A DNA stretch of 52,500 nt from Cristatella mucedo (GCA_009760855.2 WPIO01000032.1:2367501-2420000); one strand, 5' to 3'. Shown: positions 1 to 16,775, counted from the stretch's first letter. The notes: generated by a model from the letters alone, not told the origin. Numbers and translations are program-made.

Positions 1-130
1 CATGTTGTTTATCAAGTATGATACCACTCACCATTCGATCGTGTTTCCTTTACAGCAAATGTAAAGCACCTAGACAGAGATTGAGTTCTCTGGGGGCTCT
101 TTTATCAAGTGTATTATTGTTATTATTATC
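1..130 (+). repeat. LINE family A, 3' tail only
   Basis: This is the 3' untranslated end of the CR1/L2-like LINE family A. It has the hairpin segment (AAAGCACC, AGAGA, loop, TCTCT) followed by ATT repeats. The same tail occurs near 9.5, 23.7, 24.9 (minus), 38.2, 46.9 (minus) and 52.5 kb. The body of the element would lie outside the window. Confidence 0.7.
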
Positions 131-139
131 CTGTATTTA

Positions 140-216
140 TTACTTCGCGCTCCGTCGATAGCCGTGAAGGCTCATCTGCCGCTATATAAATGAGGCAGTT
201 AAATCAGCTTACCCCT
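140..216 (+). repeat. SINE family C, 3' fragment
   Basis: It holds only the end of the tRNA-derived SINE family C: the GATAGCCGT block, then CGCTATA and GAGGCTGTTAAATCAGCT-like bases. Full copies are at 2.1, 4.8, 32.3, 44.1 and 47.3 kb. The tRNA-like head is missing. Confidence 0.6.
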
Positions 217-2084
217 TTTTTCTTTAGTCACATCTGGTATGGTTCCTCAAGTGGCGGCATAAGGAATACATCCGTTTCAGCTCAGTAACGTATTTCATTG
301 CTAAAATATGCGGTCGTTTGAGTACTTCGTAGCGCCAGCGATAAAGTTAGTGTCTGTATAACCGTCAGTGTAAAGCCTGTTTTTAGAACTACGCGATACG
401 AATAAGTGTCGATTCGGCGGAACGGTGTGCTTGAAGCCCCTGGACGAATTTCAAATGACCCGTCTGGCTCGGCTGTCCTGATGAAGGCAGACCTTCTATC
501 TGCTCGCGATCCCAGCACAACTATTTGTTGAAACGGTCAGGGCGAGTGCTCTTGTATGCGATGTATGCATCAGCTAAAAGATGTGTGTAATTTGAATTTT
601 TCATCTAATTGAAGTTGAAATTTGAAGCTACAATTAACGGCCGGCCAAGTATTTTTTGTCTCTGTGCACTCGGTTAAAGTCGGGTCGTTTACTTGCACGG
701 CTCCTCTTCTGCTGTCTCGGCCGTGCCCGCCTGGTACACCCTGCCGGTCCCAACCCAATGCTCTATAGGCGATCACGTGGAAGTCAACGCTGATGACGCG
801 TTTTCGGTGTTGACACCGATTTTCCTGCCTGGGCGCTTCCACAGCGCTCAGTTCTAAAGAACCCCAACAATGTCGAATTAGGTTCGTACGTCGAGTAAGG
901 CTTGCAAGGGCGGTCGCTGTTCACTCTGACATGCGCTCTGGCATGCACGCTCGTATAGCCGAGGCTAAGCTGCCTCGGCTGGCGGCAACCGACGCCCCGC
1001 TTTTTCTCTCTGCCGTAGATCATCAGCTTGGCAAATGAAGCGCTGGGCCTCGGCGAGGCCATTTCGTCAACCCGGTCGGAAATGTTGCCCGGCAGTGTTA
1101 CCAGCGAAGTCTTCAGAATCGCTCAAGCCCCGACTATGGTACGGTGACACTTTGCACCTTTAAATGCGGCGTTATTGCGCGAGGAGTCAGGCGATCGTAT
1201 CTCGCTAAGCCTTCTAAGTCGGCGACTAAGTCCTTCTCAAGTGAGCAAGAAGAAATGGAGCAGCCACGCCGAACCAAGGTGACATTATGCCTTTCAGCCA
1301 TTATGTTGGTGTAGAGACGCAACTGTTCTTAGTTTAAGATACTGAATGCATGGATTGCTACGTCTGCGATTTTTCGGCATGGCGAAATGAATCGTTCGAC
1401 CTTTTGTCCATATCCTATCTTTGTGTCACGTGACCTTTCAGGATCGACCTTTCCGGTTGCTTTGCAGCACTAACTGGACATCTTTGATCGAGCTAAAGAG
1501 AGAATATGCACTGGTCTGAATTCTAATGAAGCTAGGGCCACGTATCTTAGCAATAGCATAACGCTTACCGGCATGGACAGCGAGTGTATTCTTTGCGTCA
1601 CCACGCCGAGTACGTAGCTGAACAGTACGCCTTTGTGGCAGTTCTGGCTCTCATCTGCAGTGCATTGCTACAGACCTGACGGGCCGGAAGAACTGCCGAG
1701 TAGGGTTCGGTAGGTTCGAGCATCCAGAGAGCGTTTCAAGCCAGACGTTGCACCGACGATGGGCGCGAATCCAGCGGCTGCCATCGTCTGAAGTACGACG
1801 ACCGCCTGGGCGAGACTCACGGAAATCAACTGCTACAACCGCCATTACTATAAGTCGAGAGCTTTCACGTGCGTGTCATTTTTATGCAGTGCGATGGATA
1901 GTTCTTAGCGCTCCCGCCGCGACACTTTCGAATTACTTAGTATTATAGCAAAGGTGCTCCACCAGCTTCTCCAGGAATATCCTTAGGCTGCAAACACGGC
2001 GCTCGAAATTGTGTCGATCCTTGCCGACGTGCGGCAAATACCGGCGGAGCCTGAGCCCCGAAGCACGGAGAGCGGTCCTCGGTG
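217..2084. other. Intergenic stretch, no supported gene
   Basis: Short ORFs here (for example minus 282-518, 570-842, 784-1062) resemble no family I know and lack convincing splice context. Base composition is mixed with scattered CpG. I see no RNA gene or tandem repeat. Confidence 0.5.
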
Positions 2085-2255
2085 AGCTGTGATGGCACAC
2101 TTGGTAAGGTGGTTGGTTCTCAAGATCTCGCTCCCGCGGTTGCGGGCTTGAATCCTGCGATTGGCAATCCTTTACTGCCGCTGCAAGCGGTGGTGATAGA
2201 CGTAATGGCTCTTCTGTCGTTATACAAAAGAGGCTGTTAAATCAGCTATTTTGTT
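2085..2255 (+). repeat. tRNA-derived SINE family C
   Basis: Near-complete copy. An A-box-like segment (TGGCACACTTGGTAAGG) lies about 55 bases upstream of a degenerate B box (GGCTTGAATCC). It is followed by the family body GCAAGCGGTGGTGATAG and the tail ending in GAGGCTGTTAAATCAGCT. Both boxes are typical of an internal RNA polymerase III promoter of tRNA origin. Confidence 0.75.
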
Positions 2256-2327
2256 TAGAGACTGCGTCGATTAACCCGGCTCTGCTGACGGTAGTAGGCA
2301 CGCCACATCGGTCAAATTACGAATGCT

Positions 2328-2432
2328 GAGATATTATAATAAAAATAATTTATTTTTTATAGCGCCGTCAGAGAACTCGATCTCTTTCTAGGCATTTTAA
2401 ATTTCCTGCAAAGAAAGCATGACTGAGTGACT
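2328..2432 (-). repeat. LINE family A, 3' tail
   Basis: Reverse-oriented copy of the hairpin tail (GCGCCGTCAGAGAACTCGAT, then CTCTTTCTAGGC) with AT-rich microsatellite-like bases at its 3' side. No coding part is attached, so it is heavily 5'-truncated. Confidence 0.65.
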
Positions 2433-2638
2433 ATTATTCGTGGTTCCATTAGTATAAATACTACGAAATGGTAAAAGCATGTAATAATCAATTATTAGGC
2501 ATCAGAGAAGCCTAGTTCCTGTCACAGTTCATCGGTTGTGCTCAAGGCTACGGACCCAGAAGCCGGTGACGGTTTTGGTTTCGTGCGAGAGAATTGTACT
2601 CTATGATTGGTGCTAGACACCTGCAGCTCTCCGAGGCA

Positions 2639-2853
<215 letters not shown>

Positions 2854-3002
2854 AAATATACTGCTCTTCGCTGCAGATACGGACTTTTTATCCTAAAGTC
2901 GCTCTTCGTTGCAGCCGAAAATTTATGACTCAGTAGCTTATTTTGCGTTTCTAGGGTAAAAAGGCCAACCAACAGTGCCGTGCTGAGGCAAAATGAAGCG
3001 AC

Positions 3003-3422
3003 GTGGCTGAAAATTTGACATTCTTAGATGATTCTTTACGGTACCAGAGGATCTTCACTGTTAAGCAGCCCGCAGAGCTGACTGGAAAATGCAAGCGCGC
3101 TTCAAACCATAAAGAAATGAGTGTAGAAGCCTTTGACCTCACCATCAAAAGACGCCGACTCGGGATGCGAGCACTGAAAAGAAGCCGCGCGAAACGGCTT
3201 GGCGGCATCCTCTGCCGTGGTCCGGAGACCTGTGTACTCCATCCCTCCAAAACAATGGCTGTACCTCGTTCTTGGAAGCGGACTTTAGTGCAACGGACTT
3301 CAGTGCCCGAGGCGCGGCGCCCGAAAGTCTGGAATGACTCGTTAACTAAAACATTCGCGTGCAATTTTCAGAGCCTGGATGAAAATTCATGCCGATGCTG
3401 GCCGCTCAGCGGACCCATTTAG
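3003..3422 (+). CDS. Orphan ORF, 139 codons, unassigned
   Basis: An open frame of about 420 bases starting with GTG and ending TAG. It encodes a basic protein with KRRRLGMRALKRSRAKR near residues 50-66. The segment VPEARRPKVWNDSL near residues 105-118 faintly resembles the PxLWNSLP motif at the C-terminus of CR1-type LINE proteins, so this may be a decayed LINE end. The opposite strand is open over almost the same span (2951-3364), so openness alone is not evidence of coding. I do not assign a function. Confidence 0.2.
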   Translation: MAENLTFLDDSLRYQRIFTVKQPAELTGKCKRASNHKEMSVEAFDLTIKRRRLGMRALKRSRAKRLGGILCRGPETCVLHPSKTMAVPRSWKRTLVQRTSVPEARRPKVWNDSLTKTFACNFQSLDENSCRCWPLSGPI

Positions 3423-4644
3423 ATCTGAAAAAATAATCAATACCTTTTAAACTCTAGAGATACTACCATCCCCCTAAGAAAAAACTATATGGTCTCTTCT
3501 GAAAACTGTTATTGAAAACGCAAGCAACCATACCAAACCATACCGAACATTCCCCATACCGACGAAGCACCAGGTGCCTCTTCACACGTCATCTAAAACA
3601 GACGCCCAATAGGGGAGCCTGAACCTGCAACCGGATGGCTGGCCCGGATAGTGCCCGGCCGCCTCGCGCGGCTGGTTTTGAAAATATCGATGGTCACTGC
3701 CTGGGAAAATACCTCGAAACCTGAAAGCCTTTTTCGCCCTTCTGAAAAGTGCAGCTCTCCATACGCCGAAGTCTATCCAGGACGTTGTAGCTGTGCAAGA
3801 GCGCGCGCAGCAGTGCGCGTCTGCAGCTCGGAGCTGGAGCGCTCGCTGAAGCGCACATCCAAGAGCCAAGCGTCTTCCATGCACTAGCAAATTGACAAAC
3901 AGAAGACGCCCAAGAGGCAACGACTAGAAAAGAAGCATTCGCTTGTGCGACGCCGACAATGCTGACGCGCCGAGCAGATCTCGAGCCGAACTCGCTCCCG
4001 GGCAACGAAAGCGGTAGGTCGCGCCTCGCGCGGAAGCGCTCGCCGGGCGACCGTAGCGGCAGATCGGTCGCTCGCTTCTCCTGCCCCCCACTCCCAGAGA
4101 CATGCAGCGTGATGGGAGATGACCGGCAGAATATGTGCAGGACAGCAGGCGCGCACAGTTCCCTGCCAGCCCGCAGGCAGATGTAGGTCGCACCTCCCTC
4201 TAGAGACAGACGGGTCCGCGCGGCGAGTGGCTAATTTAATTTAACCGCAGAAATTCTACCGCGAGCAGAGTTCAATTTCGCGACTGCAGCGGCCATAGTC
4301 GGCTCTGCCCGCTTTGCATCTTGTTCCGTGCGCCCACTTGACCTGTCGCAATAGGGCACGACAATCGTACGCGCATGCCAGATTGCAACTGCTCCGAGCA
4401 AGCGTCTTCTTTCAAAAAAAAACATTAACTGGTCTAAAATGACGATCTAGAATTGCATGGACAATCGGAGGCGCGAGCCTGTCGAGGGTCGCCTCCGGCG
4501 GTCGTCAGAGGAAAGATTCGAGGCTGGGCCGCGCGAGTAGCCGTCGTAGCGACTTCCTGCTGCGAAGCGGCGACGGAGGCTCGCACTCGAACTCTCTGGA
4601 TCTCACATGCCGACACTCGGCGCAGCATGCTAAGAATCGGAGAT
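3423..4644. other. CpG-rich stretch without a supported gene
   Basis: From about 3580 to 4640 CpG is much denser than in most of the window (for example GCGCGCGCAGCAGTGCGCG near 3790 and CGCGCCTCGCGCGG near 4020). Several ORFs overlap on both strands, none recognisable. It could be a promoter island with a non-coding first exon; I see no way to orient it. Confidence 0.35.
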
Positions 4645-4716
4645 TGGTTTGTTATCTAGTGGCTAGGATCCGGCGCTCTCAGCGCCATGCCCTGGGTTCG
4701 ATTTCTCCGCTAGAGA
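4645..4716 (+). pseudogene. tRNA-Glu(CTC)-like sequence
   Basis: The D arm (ATCTAGTGGCTAGGAT), anticodon arm (CGGCGCTCTCAGCGCC, anticodon CTC) and T loop (GGGTTCGATT) match animal tRNA-Glu closely. The 5' segment TGGTTTG does not pair with the 3' segment GCTAGAG and the T stem has mismatches, so it should not fold as a functional tRNA. It sits directly before a SINE C copy and may be a tRNA pseudogene or the head of a composite SINE. Confidence 0.55.
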
Positions 4717-4724
4717 ATTATTTT

Positions 4725-4883
4725 CGGGGGCGATAGCCCAGGAAGTAAGGTGCTTGCTCGTCACGACCGAGGCTCCGAATCTTGTGAGTAGAGGGCGATC
4801 CTTTGTTGCCAAGTGCAAGCGGTAGAGACAGCAGTTAAGACTCTTCTGCCGCTACCAAAATGAGGCTATTAAATCAGCTAATG
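4725..4883 (+). repeat. tRNA-derived SINE family C
   Basis: Diverged full-length copy: GGAAGTAAGGTGCTTGCTCG, then a weak B box, GGGCGATCC, GCAAGCGGTAG and the tail GAGGCTATTAAATCAGCT. Confidence 0.7.
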
Positions 4884-6293
4884 TTTTTTCTTAAAGAAGA
4901 CGCTTGCTCAGAGCAGTTGCTATCGGGCATTCGCGAATGATTGTGCTGCCCTTTCGCAACAGGTCGGGGGGCGCACGGAAGCAGATGCAAAACGAGCAGA
5001 GCCGACCATTGTCGAATCCCACGCTTTTGTAATTGCAGCCATCCTGCGACTGTGGACGTAACCGTGAGTGTTCCTTTGCGTGCTTTATCCATCTGTGTTA
5101 AGGTCTTTCCTTAGTTTTGCTAGCCATTAGAGACTTGCTTTAAGACTCTACGAAAATATGCCCACCCGGAAGACACTCGCTGAGGGCGAGCAGCTTTATT
5201 TTCAGAGACTGTATGTCATCTGCGGATTCTCAACAGGAACAGACGAACCAACTCGAAGTAGCGTGACCAATGTACACTCCTAATCCATATTTCGAAAGTC
5301 TATGAAGAAGTTACCCGAGCGAGCGAGTGAGTCGATCCTACTACCGGTTATCACGCCCAATGATTCAATTTCGTTAAGAAAATCTTAGCCCGCCAGCTTT
5401 TTAAGTGCCAGGCGGCATGATGTTGGTGCAACCGCATATTAATTTATGTAGCAATTTTCATCGGTCGCTTCATTGTCCAATATATCAAAGTTGGAATCTG
5501 AAAACGGATGCAAAATCTCAGTACGATGGACCGATTTCAATAGTAGATCGTGATGGAGCTGGAGGAACTGACCTCTGATAGCCAAAAAATCTACAAAAAA
5601 GAAAACTGTCGGCTTGCTAATAGCTCTATCTTTACTGCCCAGTGAAGTTAATCAATTTTCTAGGAATAAAATAAATGTTCTATATCTCCGCGTATGAATA
5701 TCTAGTTGTTTTCTATGCCAACAATCTTTTTGCGAAGAATAGATGGGCATCTTGCTCGCGGTCGACTGTTCCAGGAGGCAGCAGCATCACATGCGTGTGC
5801 GCTCCAACAACAGATAAAAATACAAAAGTTCGCCTAAGCTCTCTACAAGCTGGCTATTTTACAATTTGAGATAGTCTTAAGCTCGGTGCTGAAGGCGAAT
5901 CCTGAAGTCTTTGTCGATACACCAAAGTTGGGAGATCCAGAAGCTGGCACCGAAGGAGTGCCGCTCAATAGGCCGTTTTAAAACTGTTAACGAATAAATT
6001 ACCTCATTAGCAACATCAACGGAAATTTAGACTTTTGGAAAAATAGCGATAGTTCCCTCGTGAAGGCCGTTCTATAATATGCATCTCGGAAGCGCCTTTC
6101 CAGCAGCCATTTTAGTCCGTAAAAACAACGTTAGCTTAGATTGTTAGCGTACAGGTTATCCGCGATCAGTACACGTTTTAAATGGAAGAAACGCCTCGAA
6201 GCTGTGAGCTGCAGCTTCCCAACTTTATGTACTACAACGTATAGCTCTTTGTGAGCTTTTTGGCCTTTCACCGATAGCCCGGTCACCACTCGG
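4884..6293. other. Intergenic stretch, nothing recognised
   Basis: AT-leaning unique sequence with only short ORFs (minus 4874-5092, plus 5675-5869). No repeat family, RNA gene or splice-bounded coding block was found. Confidence 0.5.
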
Positions 6294-6872
6294 TCACGAA
6301 CCACACTGATGATGCCCCTCCCCCAGTATTAGAAGCTTGTGTGTCTGCTTATTCGTGGTGATTAACTTGAGATTAACCCAATGCCGATGAGAAGACTGAC
6401 ACATATTGGCATGTTGTCGAGCAGAGACGACATGGGTGGGGCATGCGAAATTATTCTTGCCGCAGCGGCTCGCGATAACGCCGTCAGCAAAGTGCTGGCG
6501 GCTCGCGGCGTGCCGGCGATCGGAGGCCGACGCATCACGAGTCCTCGACCAGCCGTCGGAGGAAGTCGGCTCCATTAGGCAAATAGAACTGGTGTCCTTC
6601 TGGTCGGCAATGTCGACGACGAAGAAATCTTCTCGCCGGGCGATGACGCTGTAGGGTACGAATGCGATGGCCCGACTGCAGCATCCGCCACCGCAGCCGC
6701 CGCGAGCCGCGCACGATGCATTGCGGCGCAACGTCCGCTTCCGTTTGCTTCTGCATTCGTCTCTACCGCTCCTAGAGCCTCGCTGGGGATGAGAGGAATT
6801 TGCCGGAAACGAGCGCTGCGTCGCTTCACGACGGCCTTGACGGGCTCGCTGTGACTGCCTACACGTCGCCAC
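6294..6872 (-). CDS. Orphan ORF, 192 codons, in a CpG-rich block
   Basis: The longest single open frame in the window, ATG to stop on the minus strand. The N-terminal third is Arg- and Ser-rich, followed by a short Gly/Cys run. The middle reads IAFVPYSVIARREDFFVV, the most protein-like part. Two other minus frames are partly open across the same GC-rich block, so the frame may be chance. If real, it could be a first exon starting in a CpG island. No family is recognised. Confidence 0.25.
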   Translation of the reverse strand: MATCRQSQRARQGRREATQRSFPANSSHPQRGSRSGRDECRSKRKRTLRRNASCAARGGCGGGCCSRAIAFVPYSVIARREDFFVVDIADQKDTSSICLMEPTSSDGWSRTRDASASDRRHAASRQHFADGVIASRCGKNNFACPTHVVSARQHANMCQSSHRHWVNLKLITTNKQTHKLLILGEGHHQCGS

Positions 6873-8099
6873 CGCAGCTCTAGTTCAGGATCCGCTGTAG
6901 CGCAATTTTAGTGGCTAGCAGTTCGCAAAAAGTGAAGAAATATTTGAGGTTATATTGCGATACTCATCGTGTGTGGATTTCTTTGGTCCAGCATTATAAG
7001 TACACAACTTAATTTCGCCTAAAATTCAGAGCCACGATCCATCGGTAAAGTACCTAATGACCAGGAAGATACCATGTGAAGGGTAAATTGTTTTCGGTCG
7101 CTAATGCTCAGCAGATAAAATGAAAGTTGGATACCAAATGATCAGCTGCTCTTGATGCCGTGCGGTGGAAGTGTTTTCGCGTCTGCTTCTTGACGTTTCT
7201 CGCTTAACATAAATGCATTATACAGCGGTCGCAAAAATTGTCTGTAATCATATAATAAAATTATCTTTCTGATGAACGTGGCTAAAAAGAGGCGATTTTC
7301 AAGGTGGAAAGGATCTAGGGCAACGTATTTCGTAGTTCTCTGGTAAGTTTATCAGATCGCTTCTGGTAGAGAATAGTGGTGGCTACCTGTGGCGCTGAAA
7401 TTTTCTTGCGATTGCTTAGATGAGCTGGATGAAGTTTCGGACCTCTCCATGATCTGCGGTCTTACTTGAGATGGAAATTTCACATTGGGTGTTGTTCAGT
7501 GGCAGAGAAAATGGAGGGCACGGTGGTGTTTGCCCCGCTTCCCTCCGCAGCGGGGCAGGGACCCGGGCCACCCTCAACCGTCACCAACGACGAAATTATG
7601 CTTCAATTCCACTAGATAAGCGACCGCCCAGTTCGTCTCGAATGAACATTTCGACTTTTCGCTAAGAAAATTTATTCAGTGCGGGTCTAGCTCTGCTTAC
7701 ATAAAATCTTGGTAATCTCGGTCCCATCATAAAAATTTCGCAGGTTTTCAACCCTAGAGAAAAATCGTGGCTCCGCCATTAGGGGTGTTAATTTTTGCAC
7801 ACTGACAAATTATAGAAAAATCGTGGATCAAAAGCTTACCGATGATGCACATTACTATAGCAAGAAATTACTTTAAAAGTGAAGCTATGATTACTCCAGA
7901 AAACTAACAGTAGTGGTGAAAGGCTTCCACTAAAGGAATTAAACCAGACACAAGAAACTAGTGTCACTTTGTCAACCCTAGCATTCGGATTGTGAGTTAA
8001 ATGTGTGATGAAAGAATTACTAGATGGAGTTCTTGGGCTCTTTGTAAATGGCAATATCACTAAGGGAACTAGAATGACCGAATCAAGTTTTTTAACTTG
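6873..8099. other. Intergenic stretch with one short hairpin
   Basis: No recognised gene. At 7531-7557 there is a perfect 9-bp inverted repeat (TGCCCCGCT / AGCGGGGCA) with a 9-base loop. A candidate 5' exon (ATG at 7272, donor GTAAGT at 7343) has no compatible next exon that I can find. Confidence 0.4.
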
Positions 8100-9605
8100 T
8101 AGCAAGTTGTGGCAGACCAGCTGAACTCTTACATTGAAACTTTTAAACTTTCAATTAAGTTTCAATCTGGATTTTGAGCTACTCGTTCCATAAAGTAAGA
8201 ATTGCTTAGAGGGCATAGAGATCTTCTCAGGAATGCAGACTCGGGTAAAGTCTCTTTGCTTGTTCTGCTTGATCTTACGGCTGCATCCAATGCTATTTAT
8301 CACCATGTCCTTCTCGAGCTCTTCTCATCTCATCTGAGCAGCACTGGTACTACACTGCAATGGTTTAAGTCCTATCTCAGTGGGAGACTCCAGAGTATTG
8401 ATGGGAATGAAAAAACAAGCATCATCCGAGGACCCAATGGGGTACCTCCAGGCTCTGTGCTTGGTTTAATTCTTTTCACAATTAATACTCACACTCTTGC
8501 CATTGTGGTCGCCAAGCACAATCTGGGCTTTCACTTATAGGCAGATGACTCTTTGTTGTACCTTTTCTTCCATCCCTCAAAGTCATCAGACAAGTCAAAT
8601 TCTTGAATCACCCTTGCTGCATGTATTGCTTACATCAGCACATGGATAGGAGCAACCTTTCTCAAATTAAATGACGACAAAACCAACCAACTAAAGGCAA
8701 ACCAAGAGCGACTCGGAAACTGGATAGATTGTCGCATAAAATTGGCTCTGCCAGCACATCACCTGTTGCATCTGCACGAAGTCGAAGAGTGTCCTGTTCC
8801 AAAGTGACCATTTAATAGATGAACACATCAGCACCACAGTCAAGTCTGCCTTCTTTCAGCTGCATAACATTACAAAATTCAGGCTTGTTTAGACAGGGAT
8901 ACTACATCCAAATTCTTCCATGCATTGGTAATATCCAGACTCGTCTTCCGTAACTCACTGCTTGCTGGTCCACTGGCCTGTGCAATCAGGCGCTTGTAGT
9001 TGGTGCAAAACTCTGCAGCAATGCTTATCTGACGTGAGCATCGCATATACCACATCACACTAATTCTAGCCGATCTGCACTGACTCCCAATCAAGCAGCG
9101 TATCGACTTCAAGGGTGTGTCACTTACTTTTACGTTCCCTCATTTATCTGGCTCCAGCCTACTTATCTGAACTACTCCCCTACCAGGCTAAGCATCGACA
9201 ACCCGCTGGTCTGATTCAAATCGTTTAGTTATACCTCATATACACCTCAAAACTATTGGAAACCGTGCTTTTAGTTTATATGCTACCAAAGCCTCACTCC
9301 CCACCGACTTCCCAACATTCACTGACATGACATTTAAAAGAAGCTTAGAACACATCTGTTTATTATAGCATTTAGTGGGTCCTTGTGATTCGTTGTTTGT
9401 GTGTTTGTGCGTGCTGACACTGTGCATGCTGCCAATAACCATATTTGCATGTTGTGCCTGTGTGTGGCTCATCTAATAATGTTATGCTTGATGACAATGC
9501 GAATGTTATGACTTGATAATGCTTTTTTTACAGTATTTGAAAATGTCTAGAAAGAGATTCAGTTCTCTGTGGGTGCGATAGAAATTTTGTATCGTTTTTA
9601 TTATC
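8100..9605 (+). pseudogene. LINE family A reverse transcriptase, degraded
   Basis: A broken copy of a CR1/L2-like LINE. The 8202-8540 frame carries reverse transcriptase blocks: LLVLLDLTAASNAIYHH (normally a catalytic Asp region), TTLQWFKSYLSGR and PPGSVLGLILF. In other frames follow LKLNDDKT near 8665, ICRERR-like text near 9040 and the C-terminal LSLTF/LAPAYLSELLP block near 9120-9180. The 3' hairpin tail ends at about 9600. Several frameshifts and stops break the frame, and the canonical YADD is displaced (GCAGATGAC near 8541, after a stop). The endonuclease is absent. Confidence 0.85.
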
Positions 9606-13733
<4,128 letters not shown>

Positions 13734-13802
13734 GAAGATATTAGTTTACTCACTGGCCTCATGATACTTTTGAGAACCTATATTGGCAATAGTAAGCGAT
13801 TG

Positions 13803-13862
13803 TAATAGCCGTCAAGGCTCTTCTGCTGCTACATAAATGAGGCTGTTAAATCCCCTAACCTC
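13803..13862 (+). repeat. SINE family C, 3' fragment
   Basis: Only the end of the family remains: TAATAGCCGTCAAGGCTCTT, then GCTACATAAATGAGGCTGTTAAATC. Confidence 0.65.
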
Positions 13863-13949
13863 ATTATTTATTAAGAAGACCACTTTTGGTGAAGATATGT
13901 GCAAAGAAGCACCGCATAACTTTTCTTAGAGGTGGTGCATCGCTGCCGT

Positions 13950-14105
13950 ACAGTTATATAATGTAATAGGAATGTACCTCCGTCTGTAACTCCACCGAGC
14001 TACAGACGTGGGTGTTACGCAGGAGAATTTTGTATAGCGCACTCACAGCCTAAGCGGCTTTCGGTACGCATTCGGTAGCCAATAGACTCTCGCCAACAGT
14101 CTCGA
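13950..14105 (-). repeat. LINE family B, 3' tail
   Basis: Matches the 3' end of the longer family B copies at 17.6 and 27.4 kb (GTGTTACGCAGGAGA, TTTTGTATAGCGCACTCACAG, GCATTCGGTAGCCAA). No coding part remains. Confidence 0.7.
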
Positions 14106-14499
14106 TTACTTACGTTTTCGGCGAATAGAAAATATTACAAACCGATGAAATAAACAGGGGGAATGACTGCGTGGCATTCACAGCTGTTTTCCTATCAAAA
14201 TAGCTGTGTGCGAATTTTGCGGACCATGAAGCGAGTTTAATTCACAGGTCTAAAGCTGCATGTAATCATGACAATACTTGCACGAGTACCGTGAAGCATG
14301 TCAAGGCCTATTACTAGCTCGTCATCTCAACCATTTAGGCTCCCAGACATACCAGTGTTGACGAAAAGTTGCAGTTTAAAAATAAAACCCAAGTACCATG
14401 AGAAAGCGACTTAAGTGTCTTGTTTATCAGACAACCATAAATGGTTACGCATCTTTCTCTAATTGTAACAGCCATCCGAGTAAAATAAAAAAGGGTAAA

Positions 14500-14645
14500 G
14501 GCGAGCTTATTGAGCTGCCTCATTTCAAACAGCAGGAGAACCTAGTTGCAGTGGGCAATACGGGATTACCTGCAGCAGAACTCAAACCCGGGGCCTGGGT
14601 CGTCAAGTGTCAAGTCGTCACTTTACCCTAGGGAAGTTACAGGGT
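14500..14645 (-). repeat. Diverged tRNA-derived SINE
   Basis: Read on the minus strand it has GGTAAAGTGACGACTTGACAC, a B-box-like GGGTTTGAGTTC, then a TATTGCCCACTGCAA block resembling the SINE C body. The divergence makes the family assignment tentative. Confidence 0.4.
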
Positions 14646-16619
14646 TCGCCTTTCCTTCGCACTGCAAACCATTGATATTACCCCGTTGAATAGCCGCACT
14701 GGAAAACTCAGTTACACAACCCCTAGGGTCAACCGGAATTTTAGCTGAAAATCATCATGCTCTTCGCACCTTTTCGGCAAGTAGCTTAGGATTTGCTTTT
14801 TGGCTGACGTCAAACGAATTTTGAAAAAGTGTTGGGTATGTGGCAGTGCATTTCTCAAACCCAACAAGTGAAGATGCAGTTGAAGAGCTGCGTGTCGAAG
14901 CTACAGCAGCAATAGCAGCTTGGTTTCACTAGCTAGGTTAACTTGCCGGCTATCAGGGGCCTAACCCCTAGCACTTGTTGTACTAGGAAGCCCGCCGATA
15001 ATTTTTTAATAGAAAAACTGTAGCATGTTAATATTTAGCTAGCAATTAAAATTGTATGTCAACAGGCACTGCAATGCACGACTCGCTGGTTACTAAACCC
15101 ATTAGGAGAGCCCAGCATGCTGGATCCTGCTGATATAATTCGAGCTCACTCGGCAACCCATTATTCACTTTTTAGGCTTGCTTTACATACCAACTGGTAA
15201 GTAGGAGGGATGTTTCTCTATTGTCTCAGATGAATCCACTTTTTATCTAATGTGGCAGGCTTATCGGTCAGCTACCCAAAGTCATTTATTTGCATGCTGG
15301 GACTTGGCGGTATGCCAGCCACCGAATACATGGCCGATTAACTAGCTTAACACTAAAATTGCATAAGACTCGCGCCAGTCACCCCTGCCGTATTCCTGGC
15401 CGTTCTTTGATGTCTTGAACTTGAGTGCAGCCCTTAATACATCTGAGCTCATTTGAGAGGCATCCTTTCTTGTTAGAAAATCTAGAGAACCCTGTCACTT
15501 GGATCATGGCTAATAAGCTGGACGAAAACCGGTACGCACAATTAAACGAGTGCATTGGTCTGTATTGAATGTAATTCTTGTTAAGACCATTCCTGATTCA
15601 GGGCTGGCCATTTGTGAGTTGTGGCATAAACGTCATTAAAAGGCCCAATGGCCATTATCACTCTATGGAAATGGGTATACCTCTCAATTAGCAATCGTCG
15701 ATACGTATGATACGTTTGTCATACGGAGACGCCGGGGCGGTTGCAAGCATGTTCGCATTAACGGTCGGTCATGGTACACAAGCTGAAGCATTCTCGTCAG
15801 CGATGACTACTCAGAGGCTGCTGCCAACAGAACATGGCAGGTGCACAAGAGCTGTTCTTTAGGTGGACTTTGAATTTCGTGCACGTCTAGAGACTCCCAG
15901 AGACTGGACGCCTTGCACGAGCTTCACTGAGTGTACTGAGCATTGCTGCTGATCACGAACCTGTAAAGCATGCGTGCAGCAAGCCCTTCATGCAATCTCA
16001 CACCGTTGTTAATTCAAAAAGCTGTCCAGAAAGTAATTTACCGCCACTACAGCAAGTGTACCATGCTCATGGCAGTCAACCACGTAGACATCATTTCAGC
16101 ATCCTCTCGAAACATTGCTATGGCAAAGAACATGGCAAAGTACTGGCACTTGAAAGATGTAATGATATCGGAATCGAGTCTCAACTTTTGCAGTTTTGTT
16201 AGAAAGTAATTTTGCAATAAGGATAATCTTAAGTGCAAGGCCACCAGCAGCCCGTGATGAACCATAGTCAAAAGCAAGTGCACATCTTGTATAAATACGA
16301 TCGTGCATTTCTTTTTCAACCCCATGTAAACTAATCCATGGCACCGTATGTGTATATGACAACCATGTTGCTCTCCAGCTTTTATACGAAAATCCATTTG
16401 ATAGGCGGTATGAAGAAGTAATTAAAGTAGTTCACGGCCCCTTGTGGCATTCACTGCCAATGCAACAGTCAATGCATCTTATCTGCATTACTTCCTTCTA
16501 TTTGTCGACGACAGCTAGCTCAGTCTGGGACCACACAACAGAATAGGCCACTCTAGTACGTGATCAGTACTTACCGAAGGTGCTGAAGGTATATAGTGTC
16601 TCCCTATGAACTATGAAAG
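14646..16619. other. Intergenic stretch, nothing recognised
   Basis: Unique-looking sequence downstream of TMCO1. The minus frames at 16047-16397 and 16096-16362 are open but unrecognised, and plus frames overlap them. No repeat family was identified. Confidence 0.4.
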
Positions 16620-16775
16620 CATATATAATTAGTTATATAAATATAATTCTAATTCATTTATATAGCGCACTAAGAGAGCTTAATCTCTATTCAGGCACTT
16701 CACATATGCCACAGGGCTCGAGCCCCCCCCCCCCCCCGACCTCGGCCAGACCTTGGTCGGGGCGAGCAGAAGGCC
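16620..16775 (-). repeat. tRNA-derived SINE family B
   Basis: Minus-strand copy with the LINE-like tail (AGAGATTAAGCTCTCTTAG in sense) and GGCATATGTGAAGTGCC. A run of 15 or more C at about 16723-16738 has expanded within the B-box region. Confidence 0.75.
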